64,000 bases of DNA from JAVJSD01 sp040219575 (GTDB taxonomy: Bacteria > Planctomycetota > Planctomycetia > Pirellulales > Pirellulaceae). Each line of letters starts with the position of its first letter. Position 1 is the stretch's first letter. The notes under the pieces are model-generated. The model ran no database searches. It was not told where the DNA came from and saw nothing but the letters and a program-made list of their open reading frames with translations. Positions 1 through 9,093 of the stretch are shown here, one piece after another. Location of the stretch: contig JAVJSD010000140.1 of NCBI GenBank assembly GCA_040219575.1, forward strand, positions 1 to 64,000, given 5' to 3'. Both the position numbers and the translations under genes were made by a program.

Positions 1-86
1 TCGGCAATGCTGTTGCCTTCGAGCAACAGCTTCCCAGCAATTCGTCGGCGGGCTTCCAATTCGGCGGCGCTTCCAGGTGTTCTCAT
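1..86 (-). CDS. Helix-turn-helix protein, N-terminal fragment (transposase-type)
   Basis: Only the first 28 codons are in the window; the gene runs off the left edge. The start ATG is at 86 (minus), with a purine-rich GGAAGA stretch about 11 bases upstream. The visible residues begin MRTPGSAAELEARRRIAG and continue KLLLEGNSIA. This is the pattern seen at the start of IS630-type transposases and related planctomycete HTH proteins, where the first helix of a winged HTH follows an 'AxLExRRR' segment. The assignment rests on this short pattern only, and a stand-alone HTH protein is equally possible. Confidence 0.5.
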   Translation of the reverse strand, partial: MRTPGSAAELEARRRIAGKLLLEGNSIA

Positions 87-219
87 ACTGGAATTCTTCC
101 GCCGAATGCTGATTAGGCAATAGAATTACATGGCTCAATAAACCCCGCGGCGCTCTTGCGCAATGCGGGAGCAGACCACGCGACTCGGGGGCGGTGCGGT
201 CTCGCCGCGGCGCGATGAC

Positions 220-1482
220 TCAAGGAGAGCCGAGGAGATACAGATGGGAGTCGGTCCGGTAGAGCAGTGCCTCGCCCGTGATGGCGGGGGTGGCGGTGAT
301 TCGTTCGCCGAGGTCGTTCGTCGCCAGCAGTTCGAACTGCCGCCCAGCCCGCACGACGAACGTCTGGCCGTCGTTGTTGCTGAGGTAGATCCTGCCATCG
401 CTGGCCAGCGGCGTCGAGTTGCAGTCTCCTCCCAGCCGCTGACGGTACTGCTCCTCGCCGGTCTTCCCGTCGAGGCACGTCAACACGCCGTTGTCCATCA
501 GGGCGTAGAGCAGGCCCCGATAATAAAGCAGCGAAGGTTCGACGGGACCGGGCTTCTTGCTGATCCACAAAGGCTCGGGCGGCTGGCCGTCGCCGCGCAG
601 GCGGATCGCATGGATGCGGCTCTGTCGCCATAGTTGCAGAAACACGACGCCGTCGCCGTAAACGGGGCTGGAAATGATTTCGCCGTTGAACGGTCCTTCC
701 CCGTCGCCATACTCCCACAGCTTCTCGTGCGTTTTGGCGTCGAAGGCCGTCAGGCGGTGCTTGCCCGGCACAAGCAGGTCCCGCTGACCGTGATGCTCGA
801 CCAGGAGAGGCGTAGCGTGCGCCGTGCCGATCGGGCGGTCCTTCTTCCAGGCGACTTCGCCGGTGCGCTTGTCGAGGCCGATCAAAAAGCACGGCCCCTT
901 GTGGTGATCCCAAGGGAAGATCACCGCGTCGTCCACGACCAGGGGACTGACGGCGTATCCCCACGACATCTTGGGGTCGCCGAAGTCGGACATGTAACGC
1001 CGCACCCAGATCAGTTCGCCATTGTGGGAGTACCGGGCGATATCGGCGTTGCCGTAGGCCACATACACGGCGTTTGCTGTGACCGCCGGCGTATTCACCG
1101 CGAGATTCGACTTGTCGTACGTCGGTTGATCGACTCCCAAGCCGAAATCACGCCGCCACAGTTCACGCCCATCGTTGCGATCAAAACACAACAGCAGGAG
1201 CGATTTCTCGCCGTCGTCTTCGGCCTGCGAGGTCACAAACACCCGGTCTCCGTAGACCACCGGCGAACTGACGCCCCAGCCCGGCAGATTAACGGTCCAG
1301 CGAACGTTCTTCGTCGGGCTCCACCGCACCGGCAGGTTGCGGCCGTCAGCCACGTTGTCGGCCCGCGGCCCGCGCCAATGCGGCCAGTCGGTCGTGGCGG
1401 GCTTCCGCTCGGCGGTCAGACCATCGCCGGCGGCGGTCACGACGATCAAGGCCGTAAGCACCGTCAATCGAGTTCGCAACAT
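220..1482 (-). CDS. Secreted PQQ-like beta-propeller protein (BamB-like)
   Basis: 420 residues with an N-terminal signal peptide (hydrophobic residues about 6-22, cleavage near LTAE). The rest is a chain of PQQ/BamB-type propeller blades: the recurring pattern is a strand ending in G-x-V/I-Y-V (VVYGDRVFVTS, AVYVAYGN, RIYLSNND) followed by a strand containing D/N-x-x-x-G-E/R-x-x-W (RNDGRELWRRD, KRTGEVAWKKD). The opening 'DWPHWRGPRADNV' is the usual start of the planctomycete family of these proteins. A good AAGGA ribosome-binding site precedes the ATG. Family members are periplasmic or surface scaffold proteins; a dehydrogenase role is not supported, because no cytochrome or catalytic partner lies nearby. 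A related protein lies at 25185-26483. Confidence 0.9.
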   Translation of the reverse strand: MLRTRLTVLTALIVVTAAGDGLTAERKPATTDWPHWRGPRADNVADGRNLPVRWSPTKNVRWTVNLPGWGVSSPVVYGDRVFVTSQAEDDGEKSLLLLCFDRNDGRELWRRDFGLGVDQPTYDKSNLAVNTPAVTANAVYVAYGNADIARYSHNGELIWVRRYMSDFGDPKMSWGYAVSPLVVDDAVIFPWDHHKGPCFLIGLDKRTGEVAWKKDRPIGTAHATPLLVEHHGQRDLLVPGKHRLTAFDAKTHEKLWEYGDGEGPFNGEIISSPVYGDGVVFLQLWRQSRIHAIRLRGDGQPPEPLWISKKPGPVEPSLLYYRGLLYALMDNGVLTCLDGKTGEEQYRQRLGGDCNSTPLASDGRIYLSNNDGQTFVVRAGRQFELLATNDLGERITATPAITGEALLYRTDSHLYLLGSP

Positions 1483-1793
1483 GCTGGGTCCTTCTTCTCA
1501 TGGCGGCGCCTCCGCGTCGACCAATTCTACCGGCTGACCACCCGATTGTCTCAACGCCCGCTGCAGGACGCCCTCTTCTTCCCTGATGCTCGGTCAGTGG
1601 TTCCCGCGCCGGATACGACAGCGTGAAGCCTTCGAGCTTCGGATATCTACCAGGATGGCGAGGCGGTACGATCTAAGCAGACCGAGCCGTGCTGGCAGCC
1701 TTCCAGGTCGCGTCGAAAGGGGACAATGCAATATTGTTCAGAACGACGAAAAGGCGTTAGGAACGCGCCGGGAACGTTTTGTCGAGTCGTCGG
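1483..1793. other. Intergenic stretch, nothing recognised
   Basis: About 310 bases upstream of the BamB-like gene and downstream of the 55-residue micro-gene. It must hold the promoter of the BamB-like gene, but no convincing -35/-10 pair stands out. No repeat of the families seen elsewhere in the window is present. Confidence 0.4.
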
Positions 1794-1961
1794 TCAGGTG
1801 GTTGCGACGACAATCCCTGATGCCTGACCGATAACAATGAATTCGTCGGCGGATGGGTTTTCGCGATGTGCCTCGAGGATCTCCATCGCCAATTCGGTTA
1901 ACGGGGCAACCTCCGTATACGGATCTTCATCGTAGTGGTTCGCATCGTCAAATTCGTCCAT
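1794..1961 (-). CDS. Small acidic protein, 55 residues
   Basis: A short reading frame with ATG at 1961 and TGA at 1794-1796, preceded by a clear GGGGAG ribosome-binding site five bases upstream. The product begins MDEFDDANHYDEDPYTEV, continues through a Leu/Glu-rich helix (LTELAMEILEAHRENP) and ends in a hydrophobic strand (FIVIGQASGIVVATT). It is very acidic at the N-terminus and has no signal peptide or membrane segment. It ends 311 bases before the BamB-like gene and starts 58 bases after the stop of the large FlgD/NHL-like gene, all on the same strand. The composition and start signal look like a real gene; no family is recognised. Confidence 0.6.
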   Translation of the reverse strand: MDEFDDANHYDEDPYTEVAPLTELAMEILEAHRENPSADEFIVIGQASGIVVATT

Positions 1962-2019
1962 CACTTCTCCCCTTGTCGAAGTCCGTCACGGGAACAAAAC
2001 GGAGACATGGCGGCAGCGT

Positions 2020-4656
2020 TCATGGCGAGGTTGCGATCGCGTCGAACGTTTTCTTGAGCCGCAGAAGTCGGACGTTGACGACGTCGCTCACGTAAATGTA
2101 GTCGTCGGTGGAGTCGACGCTGTTGGGCCAGGCTAGGGGAATGTCGTCGGTCGGCACGAGATCGCCAGGCAGCCCGCCCATCGAGTCGCGGTTGCCGTAC
2201 GTTCCGAATGACAGAATCGGGTTGCCTTCGTTGTCGATCACCGAAACCCGAGGCAGCAGCGCCGTCGGATAATAGAGTCGGCCATAGCCGTCGACTCCGA
2301 AACGCGGAGTCCGCGACTGGTGAGCCAGTGGGCCGTAATGGATGTCGTAAACCTTCGCCGGCGCATCGGGCTCTCTGGGAAACAGGTCGCCGCCATCGAC
2401 CGTGCCGGTGGGGGCGTACTTGTAAATGCGCCCCGTGGTGGCCGCGAAGTCCGGGTCTTCGTCGAATCCCTGCGGCACGTTGTGGACGTCGCCGTCGTAA
2501 ACCCCGACGTACAAGTTGCCGCGCGGGTCGAAGCGGATGCCTCCGGATCGCGGCCGCTCGCCGCCAAAACCTGTAAACCGAAGCGGTTGCCAGGGCGTTC
2601 GGGCCCAATTGGGTTTGAAGTAATGCAACGGACCGCTGTAGTCGTCCGCCCGATGGTTCTTATCCGGCAAGACGCCCAGCGTCGCCAGGCCGCCTCCCGG
2701 GCCGACGGCCATGCCCCGCTCCCCGAGTCCGGTGAATATCCACGAGCACGTGATCGGCGGCGTGGCGGCATGATCGACGCCGCCCGCCGGCACGGGGCGA
2801 CCGGAAAGGGAAACGACGCGATCGGTGTCGAGGACGCCTGCCGGCGCGGGAGTGAAGAACTCTTCGTCGATCGACCAGCGGTAGACCGGTGCGCCCCATT
2901 GAAAGTGCGAATAAAGATGACGGCTCCGCGCGTCGATGGCGATGCTCGACGCCCGGAGCGGCGTCGCGGCGCCCTGCATGCAGGGCGCGAACGTCGGGCT
3001 GCTCCAGTCCGCAAGCCGGAAACAAAAACCATGCGCGTCGGCGATGTAGACGTCTCCCGTCATTTGGTCCACTTCCATGTGCTGCAAATCCAGGGCGCGC
3101 TGCGGACCGGCCTCATAGAAATCCTTGACGAGCTCCAACGCCGCACCCGTATCCCGGTAGACGCGAACGGGCAGCGTCGTGTAGGCGACCCACACCAGGA
3201 TTTCCCCCTTGTCCTCGGCCACCGCCAGTAGAGAGTTCTCCCGGAATTTGCCGATGCCGCCTCGAAGCGGCACGGTTGCTGTCGGTGCGTCGTCTTTCGT
3301 CCAATCGTTGAACTTGAGCAGCTTCAGTTCCCCCTTGCCGTTGTAGTCGCCGAAGCGGGTGGTGACGTAGATCGCCTTGGTTTCTGGATGGACGGCGATG
3401 GCGTCGGGGAACAGCACCGAAATGACCCGGAGGAGTTCGCCCTCGTCGTCCAGCACGACGATGCGCTCGTTCTGGCGGTCGCAGACGAAGACGCGCCCCT
3501 CGGCGTCGGCCGCCACGCCTTGCAGCGCGGCGTAGGGATTGGCGGCGGTGTGCCCGATGGGAGAGACAACGCGATCCTTCATTTCGCCAAGGACGTCGTT
3601 TTCGTCGAGCGCGAAGAAGACGCTGGTCTCGCGAGCGGCCAGGTCCACTTTCCAGACCTGCCCGTCGCGCCAGAACCCCGACGTTTGCACGTTTCTTCTG
3701 TCGTCAACCGCGAACAGGCCGCTGACGTACAGGGACTTGCCGTCCGGGGCCAGCGCCGAGAAGAAGTTGCCGGAGAGTCCGTTTTCGGGCAGGGGTTCGC
3801 CGCCCAACATCGTCGTGGTTTCGTACCGGCGAAGCGCGCCGTCTCGACCGATGGTCATTTGCTGGTTGCCGAACGTACGACCGGCGACGCTGGTAAGGCA
3901 TAACGTGTCGCGTCCTGCGGTAGGCGCCAGCGACGCGCAGAGGGCGTTGCCGCCCCGGCTCATCAAGGTCTTCCCCGGCGTGGCGCGGGCCCAACTGCTT
4001 CCGCTCTGCAGTGTGTAGGTTCCGTCGCTTCGCACGTTGACGCCCCAGCCCTTCACGTCCTCAGCAGGCTTCCCGGCCGGAGGAGGAAACACCGTGCGGC
4101 GATAACCGCCCCGGGCGTCGTACTCGCGGAGCGCCGGCCCTCCGTAGAAGGTGCTGTTTCCCAACACAAACACGCTGCCGTCCGACTTGACCTCCAGTCC
4201 GGTCACCATCCATTGCGCGTGATCTCCCTGGCCGCTGAACTCCGACCAGTAGGCGTACGGATCGCCGCCGACAATCCTTTCCAACGACACGCCCATGCCG
4301 ACGCGAACGCGCACGACCATTCTCGAGGCGTGGCTTACGGGGCGCCCGAAATCATCCTTGCCGTCCCACTCGATCTTCTGAAGACGGGAGTTCGCGATCA
4401 GCGGCGGCGGAGCCTTCGGCCCCAGGACGCCCGCGGCAAGATGTCGGACGACGGTCGTTTTCTCGCGATCGACGATCGCAACCTCGACATCCGTCAGCGA
4501 ATCAAGCTCGAAGGCGACGTTCCAATTCTTTTCCTGCTCGTTGAAGGTCAGCTTCGGCTTCTGAATCCAGTGGAGCATTTCCGCGGCGACCGCGGATCGC
4601 GCCAACACAAACAGCAGGAATATGACTGCCGCCTTCGCTGCGCTTGGATGATTCAT
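2020..4656 (-). CDS. Large secreted protein with FlgD-like Ig domain and NHL-like repeats
   Basis: 878 residues from the ATG at 4656 (a TTG codon lies directly before it). Residues 1-25 form a signal peptide ending in AVAAE. Residues about 30-110 look like a FlgD-type Ig fold: 'VEVAIVDREKTTVVRHL' followed by 'IEWDGKDDFGRPV' is the classic strand pair with the W-DGKD-GxxV turn. The remaining ~750 residues carry scattered beta-propeller/NHL-type units (GVAADAEGRVFVCDRQ near 400, GIRFDPRGNLYVGVYD near 720, VDGYGRLYYPT near 800). The product is most likely exported and of structural or carbohydrate-related function. No catalytic motif is seen. Confidence 0.85.
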   Translation of the reverse strand: MNHPSAAKAAVIFLLFVLARSAVAAEMLHWIQKPKLTFNEQEKNWNVAFELDSLTDVEVAIVDREKTTVVRHLAAGVLGPKAPPPLIANSRLQKIEWDGKDDFGRPVSHASRMVVRVRVGMGVSLERIVGGDPYAYWSEFSGQGDHAQWMVTGLEVKSDGSVFVLGNSTFYGGPALREYDARGGYRRTVFPPPAGKPAEDVKGWGVNVRSDGTYTLQSGSSWARATPGKTLMSRGGNALCASLAPTAGRDTLCLTSVAGRTFGNQQMTIGRDGALRRYETTTMLGGEPLPENGLSGNFFSALAPDGKSLYVSGLFAVDDRRNVQTSGFWRDGQVWKVDLAARETSVFFALDENDVLGEMKDRVVSPIGHTAANPYAALQGVAADAEGRVFVCDRQNERIVVLDDEGELLRVISVLFPDAIAVHPETKAIYVTTRFGDYNGKGELKLLKFNDWTKDDAPTATVPLRGGIGKFRENSLLAVAEDKGEILVWVAYTTLPVRVYRDTGAALELVKDFYEAGPQRALDLQHMEVDQMTGDVYIADAHGFCFRLADWSSPTFAPCMQGAATPLRASSIAIDARSRHLYSHFQWGAPVYRWSIDEEFFTPAPAGVLDTDRVVSLSGRPVPAGGVDHAATPPITCSWIFTGLGERGMAVGPGGGLATLGVLPDKNHRADDYSGPLHYFKPNWARTPWQPLRFTGFGGERPRSGGIRFDPRGNLYVGVYDGDVHNVPQGFDEDPDFAATTGRIYKYAPTGTVDGGDLFPREPDAPAKVYDIHYGPLAHQSRTPRFGVDGYGRLYYPTALLPRVSVIDNEGNPILSFGTYGNRDSMGGLPGDLVPTDDIPLAWPNSVDSTDDYIYVSDVVNVRLLRLKKTFDAIATSP

Positions 4657-4756
4657 CAAGTGCTGACCTTGTCATGATTGGGGTTGGATCGTTGCGAGCG
4701 AGGAAAGCAAGTCGGGACGACCCATCTTAGTGGAAGGGAACGCCCCGGTGGTCCGT

Positions 4757-5413
4757 TCACCACCAGTTCGCCGATCCGCCCGGCACCTCCATCTCGCCGG
4801 TCTTTTCGCCTTCTTCGTAGCTGCGGATCACCGATCGAGACCGCGGCGGGGAGGGATCCAGTTCGACGAACGTGCCGCTCCACGGTCGACCGTGCCGGTA
4901 GATTCCCTCGCAGGCGAGTTCGCCGTCCGGCGCCCACCAGCGCGCCTCGCCTTCGAGCTTGCCGCGTTGGTAGGTCTCCTCCCGAATCTTCCTTCCGTCA
5001 CTGGCCCATTGCCTGTACGTTCCATGCATCGCCCCGTCCTCCCACTGCGACAGATTGGTTCGGGCGCCGTTTTCGGCCCACATCGAAAACGTCCCCACTC
5101 GCCGGCCTTCGCGGTAGTCTCCTTCCCATGCCTTCTGCCCGTTCTCGTGGTATCCGGTGGCGCGTCCGTGTCGAATTTCGGCGGACACCTCTTGCCCGGT
5201 TTCATCCTTGAGCATCGTGGTGTAGGCGTGGTACACGACCCGGTTGAAATTAAAGTAGTCGTCCCGCCACTGCTTGGTGTACTTGCGAACCGTTTGGCCG
5301 GCGGGTCCTCGCGCGGGTGCGGATTCCCTGGCGATTGGCTCGCCGGCAAGTGCCGCGGCCGTCAGACAGCACGCGACCGTCAGCGGCACGCATCGGACTA
5401 GGATCTGCGTCAT
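4757..5413 (-). CDS. Exported MORN-repeat (YwqK-type) protein
   Basis: 218 residues from the ATG at 5413, chosen because AGGGAGAG lies just upstream and the residues that follow (MTQILVRC then a hydrophobic run to AALAGE) make a signal peptide; a longer frame would put this inside the protein. Residues about 90-200 hold five repeats of roughly 23 residues with the MORN_2 pattern G-x-x-x-Y/W-x-x-G-x-x (GYHENGQKAWEGDY, GTFSMWAENGA, GTYRQWASDGRK, GEARWWAPDGELA, GTFVELD). Proteins of this type are often labelled 'YwqK family antitoxin', but no toxin partner is beside it, so that function is not claimed. Confidence 0.85.
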   Translation of the reverse strand: MTQILVRCVPLTVACCLTAAALAGEPIARESAPARGPAGQTVRKYTKQWRDDYFNFNRVVYHAYTTMLKDETGQEVSAEIRHGRATGYHENGQKAWEGDYREGRRVGTFSMWAENGARTNLSQWEDGAMHGTYRQWASDGRKIREETYQRGKLEGEARWWAPDGELACEGIYRHGRPWSGTFVELDPSPPRSRSVIRSYEEGEKTGEMEVPGGSANWW

Positions 5414-5618
5414 GGTATCTCTCCCTCGGTTGGCTTCGGTCACGGCGCCCGCGCGGCCGCACCAACGCATCGCACGAAAGTACTGCAGAAAAGCACCGCA
5501 AAAGAGTATAACGTCGGCGGCCCGGCTTCCCGCGCAACAACTCTGTCACTACCGGTTGTCTCCGGCCGGGAGCACGTCGCGCAAGCGGCGCCCTATTTCG
5601 CGGATTCGCCGCCGGGCG

Positions 5619-6221
5619 TCAGAATTCGAGCGGCGTGAGCAGGTTGCGCTGGGTGTCGAGGAGCGCCGCGCGGCGATTCATGACCGCGTCGACGGTCAGC
5701 AGGTAGCGCATGTCGGGGTTCAGTTCGATGGGGCGGCGGCCGTCCCAATCGAATTGGCCGGCGGGCGTGGCGGCGAACCAGCGGTGGAAGTGGCCGGTCA
5801 TCATCACGCGATGCGGGAACTGGGCGAAACTCGCGTCGAGGGCGCCGTCGTCGGTGAGGCGCGGTCCCAGGTAGTAGGCCAGCGGATCGGCGGGGTCTTC
5901 GCTGGGCGTTGTGTGCGAAAAAAGCAGGTCTTCCAGTTCCATCCGCGGCTGTAGCGTGCGGAAGAATTCGATGACCGGTTCGGTGTACATGCGGCGCAGT
6001 TCGTCGTCGGGATCGATGCACAGCCCGAGTTCATGATTCCCCCAGACGCCGACCGCGCCGCACGCTGCCAGCAATTCGACCGTTTCCGCGGCGTTTTTCG
6101 CATCGTAGATCACATCGCCCAACACGATGAAGCGATCGACGTGGCGGCGGCGAAGCAGGTCGAGGGCGCTGCGAAGGTGTTCGACATGACCGTGAATGTC
6201 GGCGAGCAGGCCGATTCTCAT
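5619..6221 (-). CDS. Metallophosphoesterase, YfcE/MJ0936-like
   Basis: 200 residues with the complete calcineurin-like phosphoesterase motif set: D-x-H (LLADIHGH, residues 5-12), GD-x-x-D (GDVIYD, about 35-40), GNHE (about 60-63) and GHFHRW (about 148-153). These residues bind the two metal ions. The length and motif spacing fit the small cytosolic YfcE/MJ0936 group of phosphodiesterases. The substrate cannot be read from the sequence. There is no signal peptide, so it is cytoplasmic. The gene stands alone, between the MORN-repeat protein and a strong terminator. Confidence 0.9.
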   Translation of the reverse strand: MRIGLLADIHGHVEHLRSALDLLRRRHVDRFIVLGDVIYDAKNAAETVELLAACGAVGVWGNHELGLCIDPDDELRRMYTEPVIEFFRTLQPRMELEDLLFSHTTPSEDPADPLAYYLGPRLTDDGALDASFAQFPHRVMMTGHFHRWFAATPAGQFDWDGRRPIELNPDMRYLLTVDAVMNRRAALLDTQRNLLTPLEF

Positions 6222-6369
6222 GGAACTTGCATGCCCTATGAATAGCGTTCTGCGAATTCGTCACTCTGGCGTCAGACGATACCTGAGCGGTTTTCTCAGG
6301 TCGCGTGGGCGCGAACAAGCGCCGCCCCTGCAGCGGCGCCGGCAAATCTCGCGTCGCTGAGCGGAACCC

Positions 6370-6406
6370 AAAAAAAAGCCCCGAGAACGGCCGTCGTTCT
6401 CGGGGC
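6370..6406 (-). terminator. Rho-independent terminator of the DUF1559 gene
   Basis: A perfect 12-bp stem (6378-6389 with 6395-6406, arms GCCCCGAGAACG / CGTTCTCGGGGC) around a 5-base loop, followed on the minus strand by eight consecutive T (6377-6370). It lies 37 bases after the DUF1559 stop codon and is the strongest intrinsic terminator in the window. Confidence 0.95.
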
Positions 6407-6442
6407 GATTGAAGGCAAAATGCATTGAGCCGCTGCGGGCGA

Positions 6443-7399
6443 TCAACCCTTGCCGGTCAAGTTGATGCGATTTCCGTCGGCGCGGCGGGTGATGTTCTGC
6501 ACCATGCCGGAACTGGTGTAGGAGTTCAGTACATCCACGCGCCCGTCGCCGAAGCCGAATTGGCAGATGTTGGGATGCCAACTGCCGAACCGACGCCAGT
6601 AGCTGCCGCCATCATACGGCGTGCGGGTGACGGCTTCCCGGCCGTTGCGCGTGGCGCCGGAGGCGTTGGGGTCGAGTTCGATCCAGGCGTAGACGGTGAA
6701 GTCGCCGCGCTTGGCGTCTCGGTTGAGGTAGCGCGGATGCAGGGCCTTCTCGCCAAACACCGCCTGGTTGCTGGTGCCGTCGACCCAACTGCCAAACGAG
6801 GTCTTCGAGCGGTAGCGCCGGGCGGCGTCGTTGCCGATGTTGTTGCCTTTGCTATTAGTCGGCTTGATCCTCCAGACCGTCAGGAAGGGGCCCAACTGCG
6901 CCGTCATCGAGTGGGCCTGGGCCCAGCCATTGGTTTGTGCAACGCCGCTGTTGCCATTGGTTCCCATCGAGGGCACCGCGTAGTCGCCGGCGACGTAGCC
7001 GCCGGTCTTCTGCGGCGCCTTGCGTCGCGACGGGCAGTACAGATACGGGAACGCCGACGCTGCGTCGTCGACGTCCTGCTTGTTGCCTGTGACCGTGTAC
7101 TCCTGATCGAGGTTCAGCCGTCGCCACAGATTCTGCTGTTCCATGTACGGCGAGATCAGCGCCGCCCAGGACATGCCCTCGCTGAATAGCGCCAGCGGCA
7201 CATTGTCGCCGCGCTGGTCGTGGTGATTCTGCACGCCGAGCGCGAGTTGCTTCAGGTTGTTTTTGCAGGCCGAGCGGTTGGCGGCCTCGCGCGCCGCCTG
7301 CACGGCGGGCAGCAGCATGGCGGCCAACACGCCAATAATCGCGATCACCACTAACAACTCGATCAGCGTGAAACCACGTACTTGGGAACTTCGCTTCAT
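6443..7399 (-). CDS. DUF1559 pseudopilin-like protein with H-X9-DG motif
   Basis: 318 residues. The N-terminus has a short basic leader and a type IV prepilin processing site (RGFTLIELLVV, cleavage after G, Glu at +5) followed by the hydrophobic helix that anchors it in the inner membrane and packs it in a pilus-like filament. The C-terminal part carries the planctomycete signature H-x9-DG (WHPNICQFGFGDG). This is the large planctomycete DUF1559 family of major-pilin-like proteins. It has its own promoter (7459-7487) and terminator (6370-6406), so it is a single-gene unit. It is not linked to the secretion cluster at 29.7-41.1 kb, although its product would need the same type of prepilin peptidase, which is not in this window. 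Confidence 0.93.
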   Translation of the reverse strand: MKRSSQVRGFTLIELLVVIAIIGVLAAMLLPAVQAAREAANRSACKNNLKQLALGVQNHHDQRGDNVPLALFSEGMSWAALISPYMEQQNLWRRLNLDQEYTVTGNKQDVDDAASAFPYLYCPSRRKAPQKTGGYVAGDYAVPSMGTNGNSGVAQTNGWAQAHSMTAQLGPFLTVWRIKPTNSKGNNIGNDAARRYRSKTSFGSWVDGTSNQAVFGEKALHPRYLNRDAKRGDFTVYAWIELDPNASGATRNGREAVTRTPYDGGSYWRRFGSWHPNICQFGFGDGRVDVLNSYTSSGMVQNITRRADGNRINLTGKG

Positions 7400-7458
7400 G
7401 AACTAGCACTCCGGGAGGGAAATATAGAAAGCATGAAAAAAATGAGCAGCCTCCACGG

Positions 7459-7487
7459 AAGCTATCGCCTCGACGACAAAGTGTCAA
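7459..7487 (-). promoter_or_regulatory. Sigma-70-type promoter of the DUF1559 gene
   Basis: On the minus strand a perfect -35 TTGACA (7487-7482) is separated by exactly 17 bases from TAGCTT (7464-7459) as -10. Transcription would start near 7452, leaving a leader of about 50 bases. A very AT-rich tract (7488-7530, TTTAAATAAAAAA type) upstream could act as an UP element. Confidence 0.7.
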
Positions 7488-7707
7488 TGAGTAAATTTTG
7501 TTTTAAATAAAAAACGACGATAAAATCCGCTGTTTCTGACGGATGGCGGAGGCTCTCAAGGGGGGGCAGGGTCGCGTGGTAGATGAGCGGGCCGTCGCCG
7601 ATCCTTGGCGCGGCTTCGGCGGCCTTCGCCCAGGTCCTGTAGCGATGCAGCATTCGCAGGCAGCGACGGCCCCGATTCGGTTCCGCGACTGGCGCGGACA
7701 GGGAAAC
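7488..7707. other. Intergenic, AT-rich upstream region
   Basis: The 308-base gap 7400-7707 holds the DUF1559 leader and promoter and, from 7488 on, an AT-rich tract followed by ordinary GC-rich sequence. No gene, repeat or terminator for the gene ending at 7708 is recognised. Confidence 0.4.
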
Positions 7708-8574
7708 TCACGCCAGAGGCATTTCCAAGAGAGCCCGAGAGAGTTCATCGTGAATCGCGACGACCGGGGCGACCTCGGGATGCACCGTTTCGACGCCGAG
7801 CGCTTCCAAGAATCGGCAGGTTGCGTAGCCGGACTGCCGCCGCTTGTATTCGGCCAGCCAGTTCTCGAAACGTCGTCGCTGCTCGTCCGTTTCGTGGGGC
7901 CAGACGACCCGATTCGGAGTGTGCTCGCACCGCCAGGGTTTGGGCGTCAGTCTTGCGCGGAAGCACTGCTGATCGCGACAGAGCCGCATGTACAACGGGT
8001 CGCAGCCGAGGGATTCCAGCTGGGCCTGCGTTGCATCGGCGCAGGGGTCGAACAGGGCGTGCGTGACCAGCATCCGCAATCCGGCCGACGTTCGATAGAG
8101 CCGCAGGCCCCAGTCGGGATGGATGTCGAGAAACGCCTCCAGGCGGCCCCTCGCCTGTGCCGCCTGCTGCTCTTCGGCAGACGGCCCTTTGCCTCCCAGC
8201 AGCCGGGAGAAGAAGCCGCGCAGACTTGCTCCCAGGGAGATCGGAGGCAGGTCGACGTCGATAAACATGACCTGAGCGGTGTTCAAGACAAGCACGCCGT
8301 ACGCGTTTCGCGTGACGGCGATCGCCAACTCGCCGTGCCTGCCGAACTGCGACTGAACAACCTCCTCGCGCAGCGGACGCTGACCGTACGAGTAGGCGCC
8401 AAGCGGCTCGCCGCCCATCCTCCGATGCAGCACGCGATGGGCGGCCGCCAGGGCCGACCGGTGCGCATCGTCGCCGCTCACCTCCGACCAGCGCCAGCAA
8501 GACGCCGACACCTCGTTGCCGTCGCGATCGAACTGCGTGGCGACGGCCTTCGACCAATACGGGAAGAACTTCAT
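7708..8574 (-). CDS. Conserved hypothetical protein, 288 residues
   Basis: No family is recognised with confidence. The protein has no signal peptide or membrane segment. Visible features: an N-terminal MKFFPYWSKA, a strand FIDVDLP near residue 105 with two aspartates, a Gly/Lys-rich linker, then GLRLYRTSAGLRMLVTH near 155-171 and a Cys-containing segment (LCRDQQCF). The 'hhDVDxP ... R-x-Y-x-T-x-x-G-x-R' arrangement resembles nucleotide-handling folds such as primase-polymerase-like domains, but this is only an impression. Coding quality is good throughout and the start at 8574 is the first ATG. It is a single gene between tRNA-Pro and the DUF1559 unit. Confidence 0.75.
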   Translation of the reverse strand: MKFFPYWSKAVATQFDRDGNEVSASCWRWSEVSGDDAHRSALAAAHRVLHRRMGGEPLGAYSYGQRPLREEVVQSQFGRHGELAIAVTRNAYGVLVLNTAQVMFIDVDLPPISLGASLRGFFSRLLGGKGPSAEEQQAAQARGRLEAFLDIHPDWGLRLYRTSAGLRMLVTHALFDPCADATQAQLESLGCDPLYMRLCRDQQCFRARLTPKPWRCEHTPNRVVWPHETDEQRRRFENWLAEYKRRQSGYATCRFLEALGVETVHPEVAPVVAIHDELSRALLEMPLA

Positions 8575-9093
8575 GTGTAGGACGACCCCTGCCTGAGGGA
8601 AAAGCTGGTTGAAGCCGCCCCCGCTCTTTGTGAAATCGAGTCCTTCGTCCCATTTTCTCCGGGATCCGCAAGGTGCTCAACACCTGGTCAGTGCTCACGT
8701 CTGTCTGCTGTGCAAGAACGCCCCGGTCTCTGTTGGCAGTCGAATCGGCGCTTGCGCCGGCGCGGCTGATCCCTGCACGGGCGATGCGACAGTCATCATG
8801 GTCGCTGGTCGTCGGCCAGCAGCCGGCTCTCATGGAAAGGGTGACGAACCAGTGGTTGAGCGGTAGCGATTCGTCGCGCGGGCTCTCAATTCGATTGAGC
8901 AGGGCGTGAGAATCATCGCGAACTGTATGAACAATCGATTGACGCATGGTGCGAAGATCAAGGGCAGGCCGCCAGCCGTATCGCCACGACCTCTCCAAGA
9001 CGAGATGGCGCGCGTTCGACGTCTTTCGCGGCGCGGTCCACAAGCAACCCAGCAGTTGCAGGCGTGGTTCACGGTCTGGTTGTCGAACGGTGC
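8575..9093. other. Intergenic desert next to tRNA-Pro
   Basis: About 520 bases without a convincing gene. A reading frame stays open here on the minus strand, but its composition is Arg/Ser/Ala-rich and it continues, out of frame, through the neighbouring gene, so it is not accepted. Together with the small zinc-ribbon frame at 9094-9267 and the tRNA, the stretch could be the eroded remains of an element once integrated at the tRNA; no attachment repeat could be identified. Confidence 0.35.

Noticed and set aside
4757..5413. Antitoxin of a toxin-antitoxin system (name often given to YwqK-like proteins)
   Set aside because: It has a signal peptide and no toxin gene beside it; only the MORN repeats are supported.
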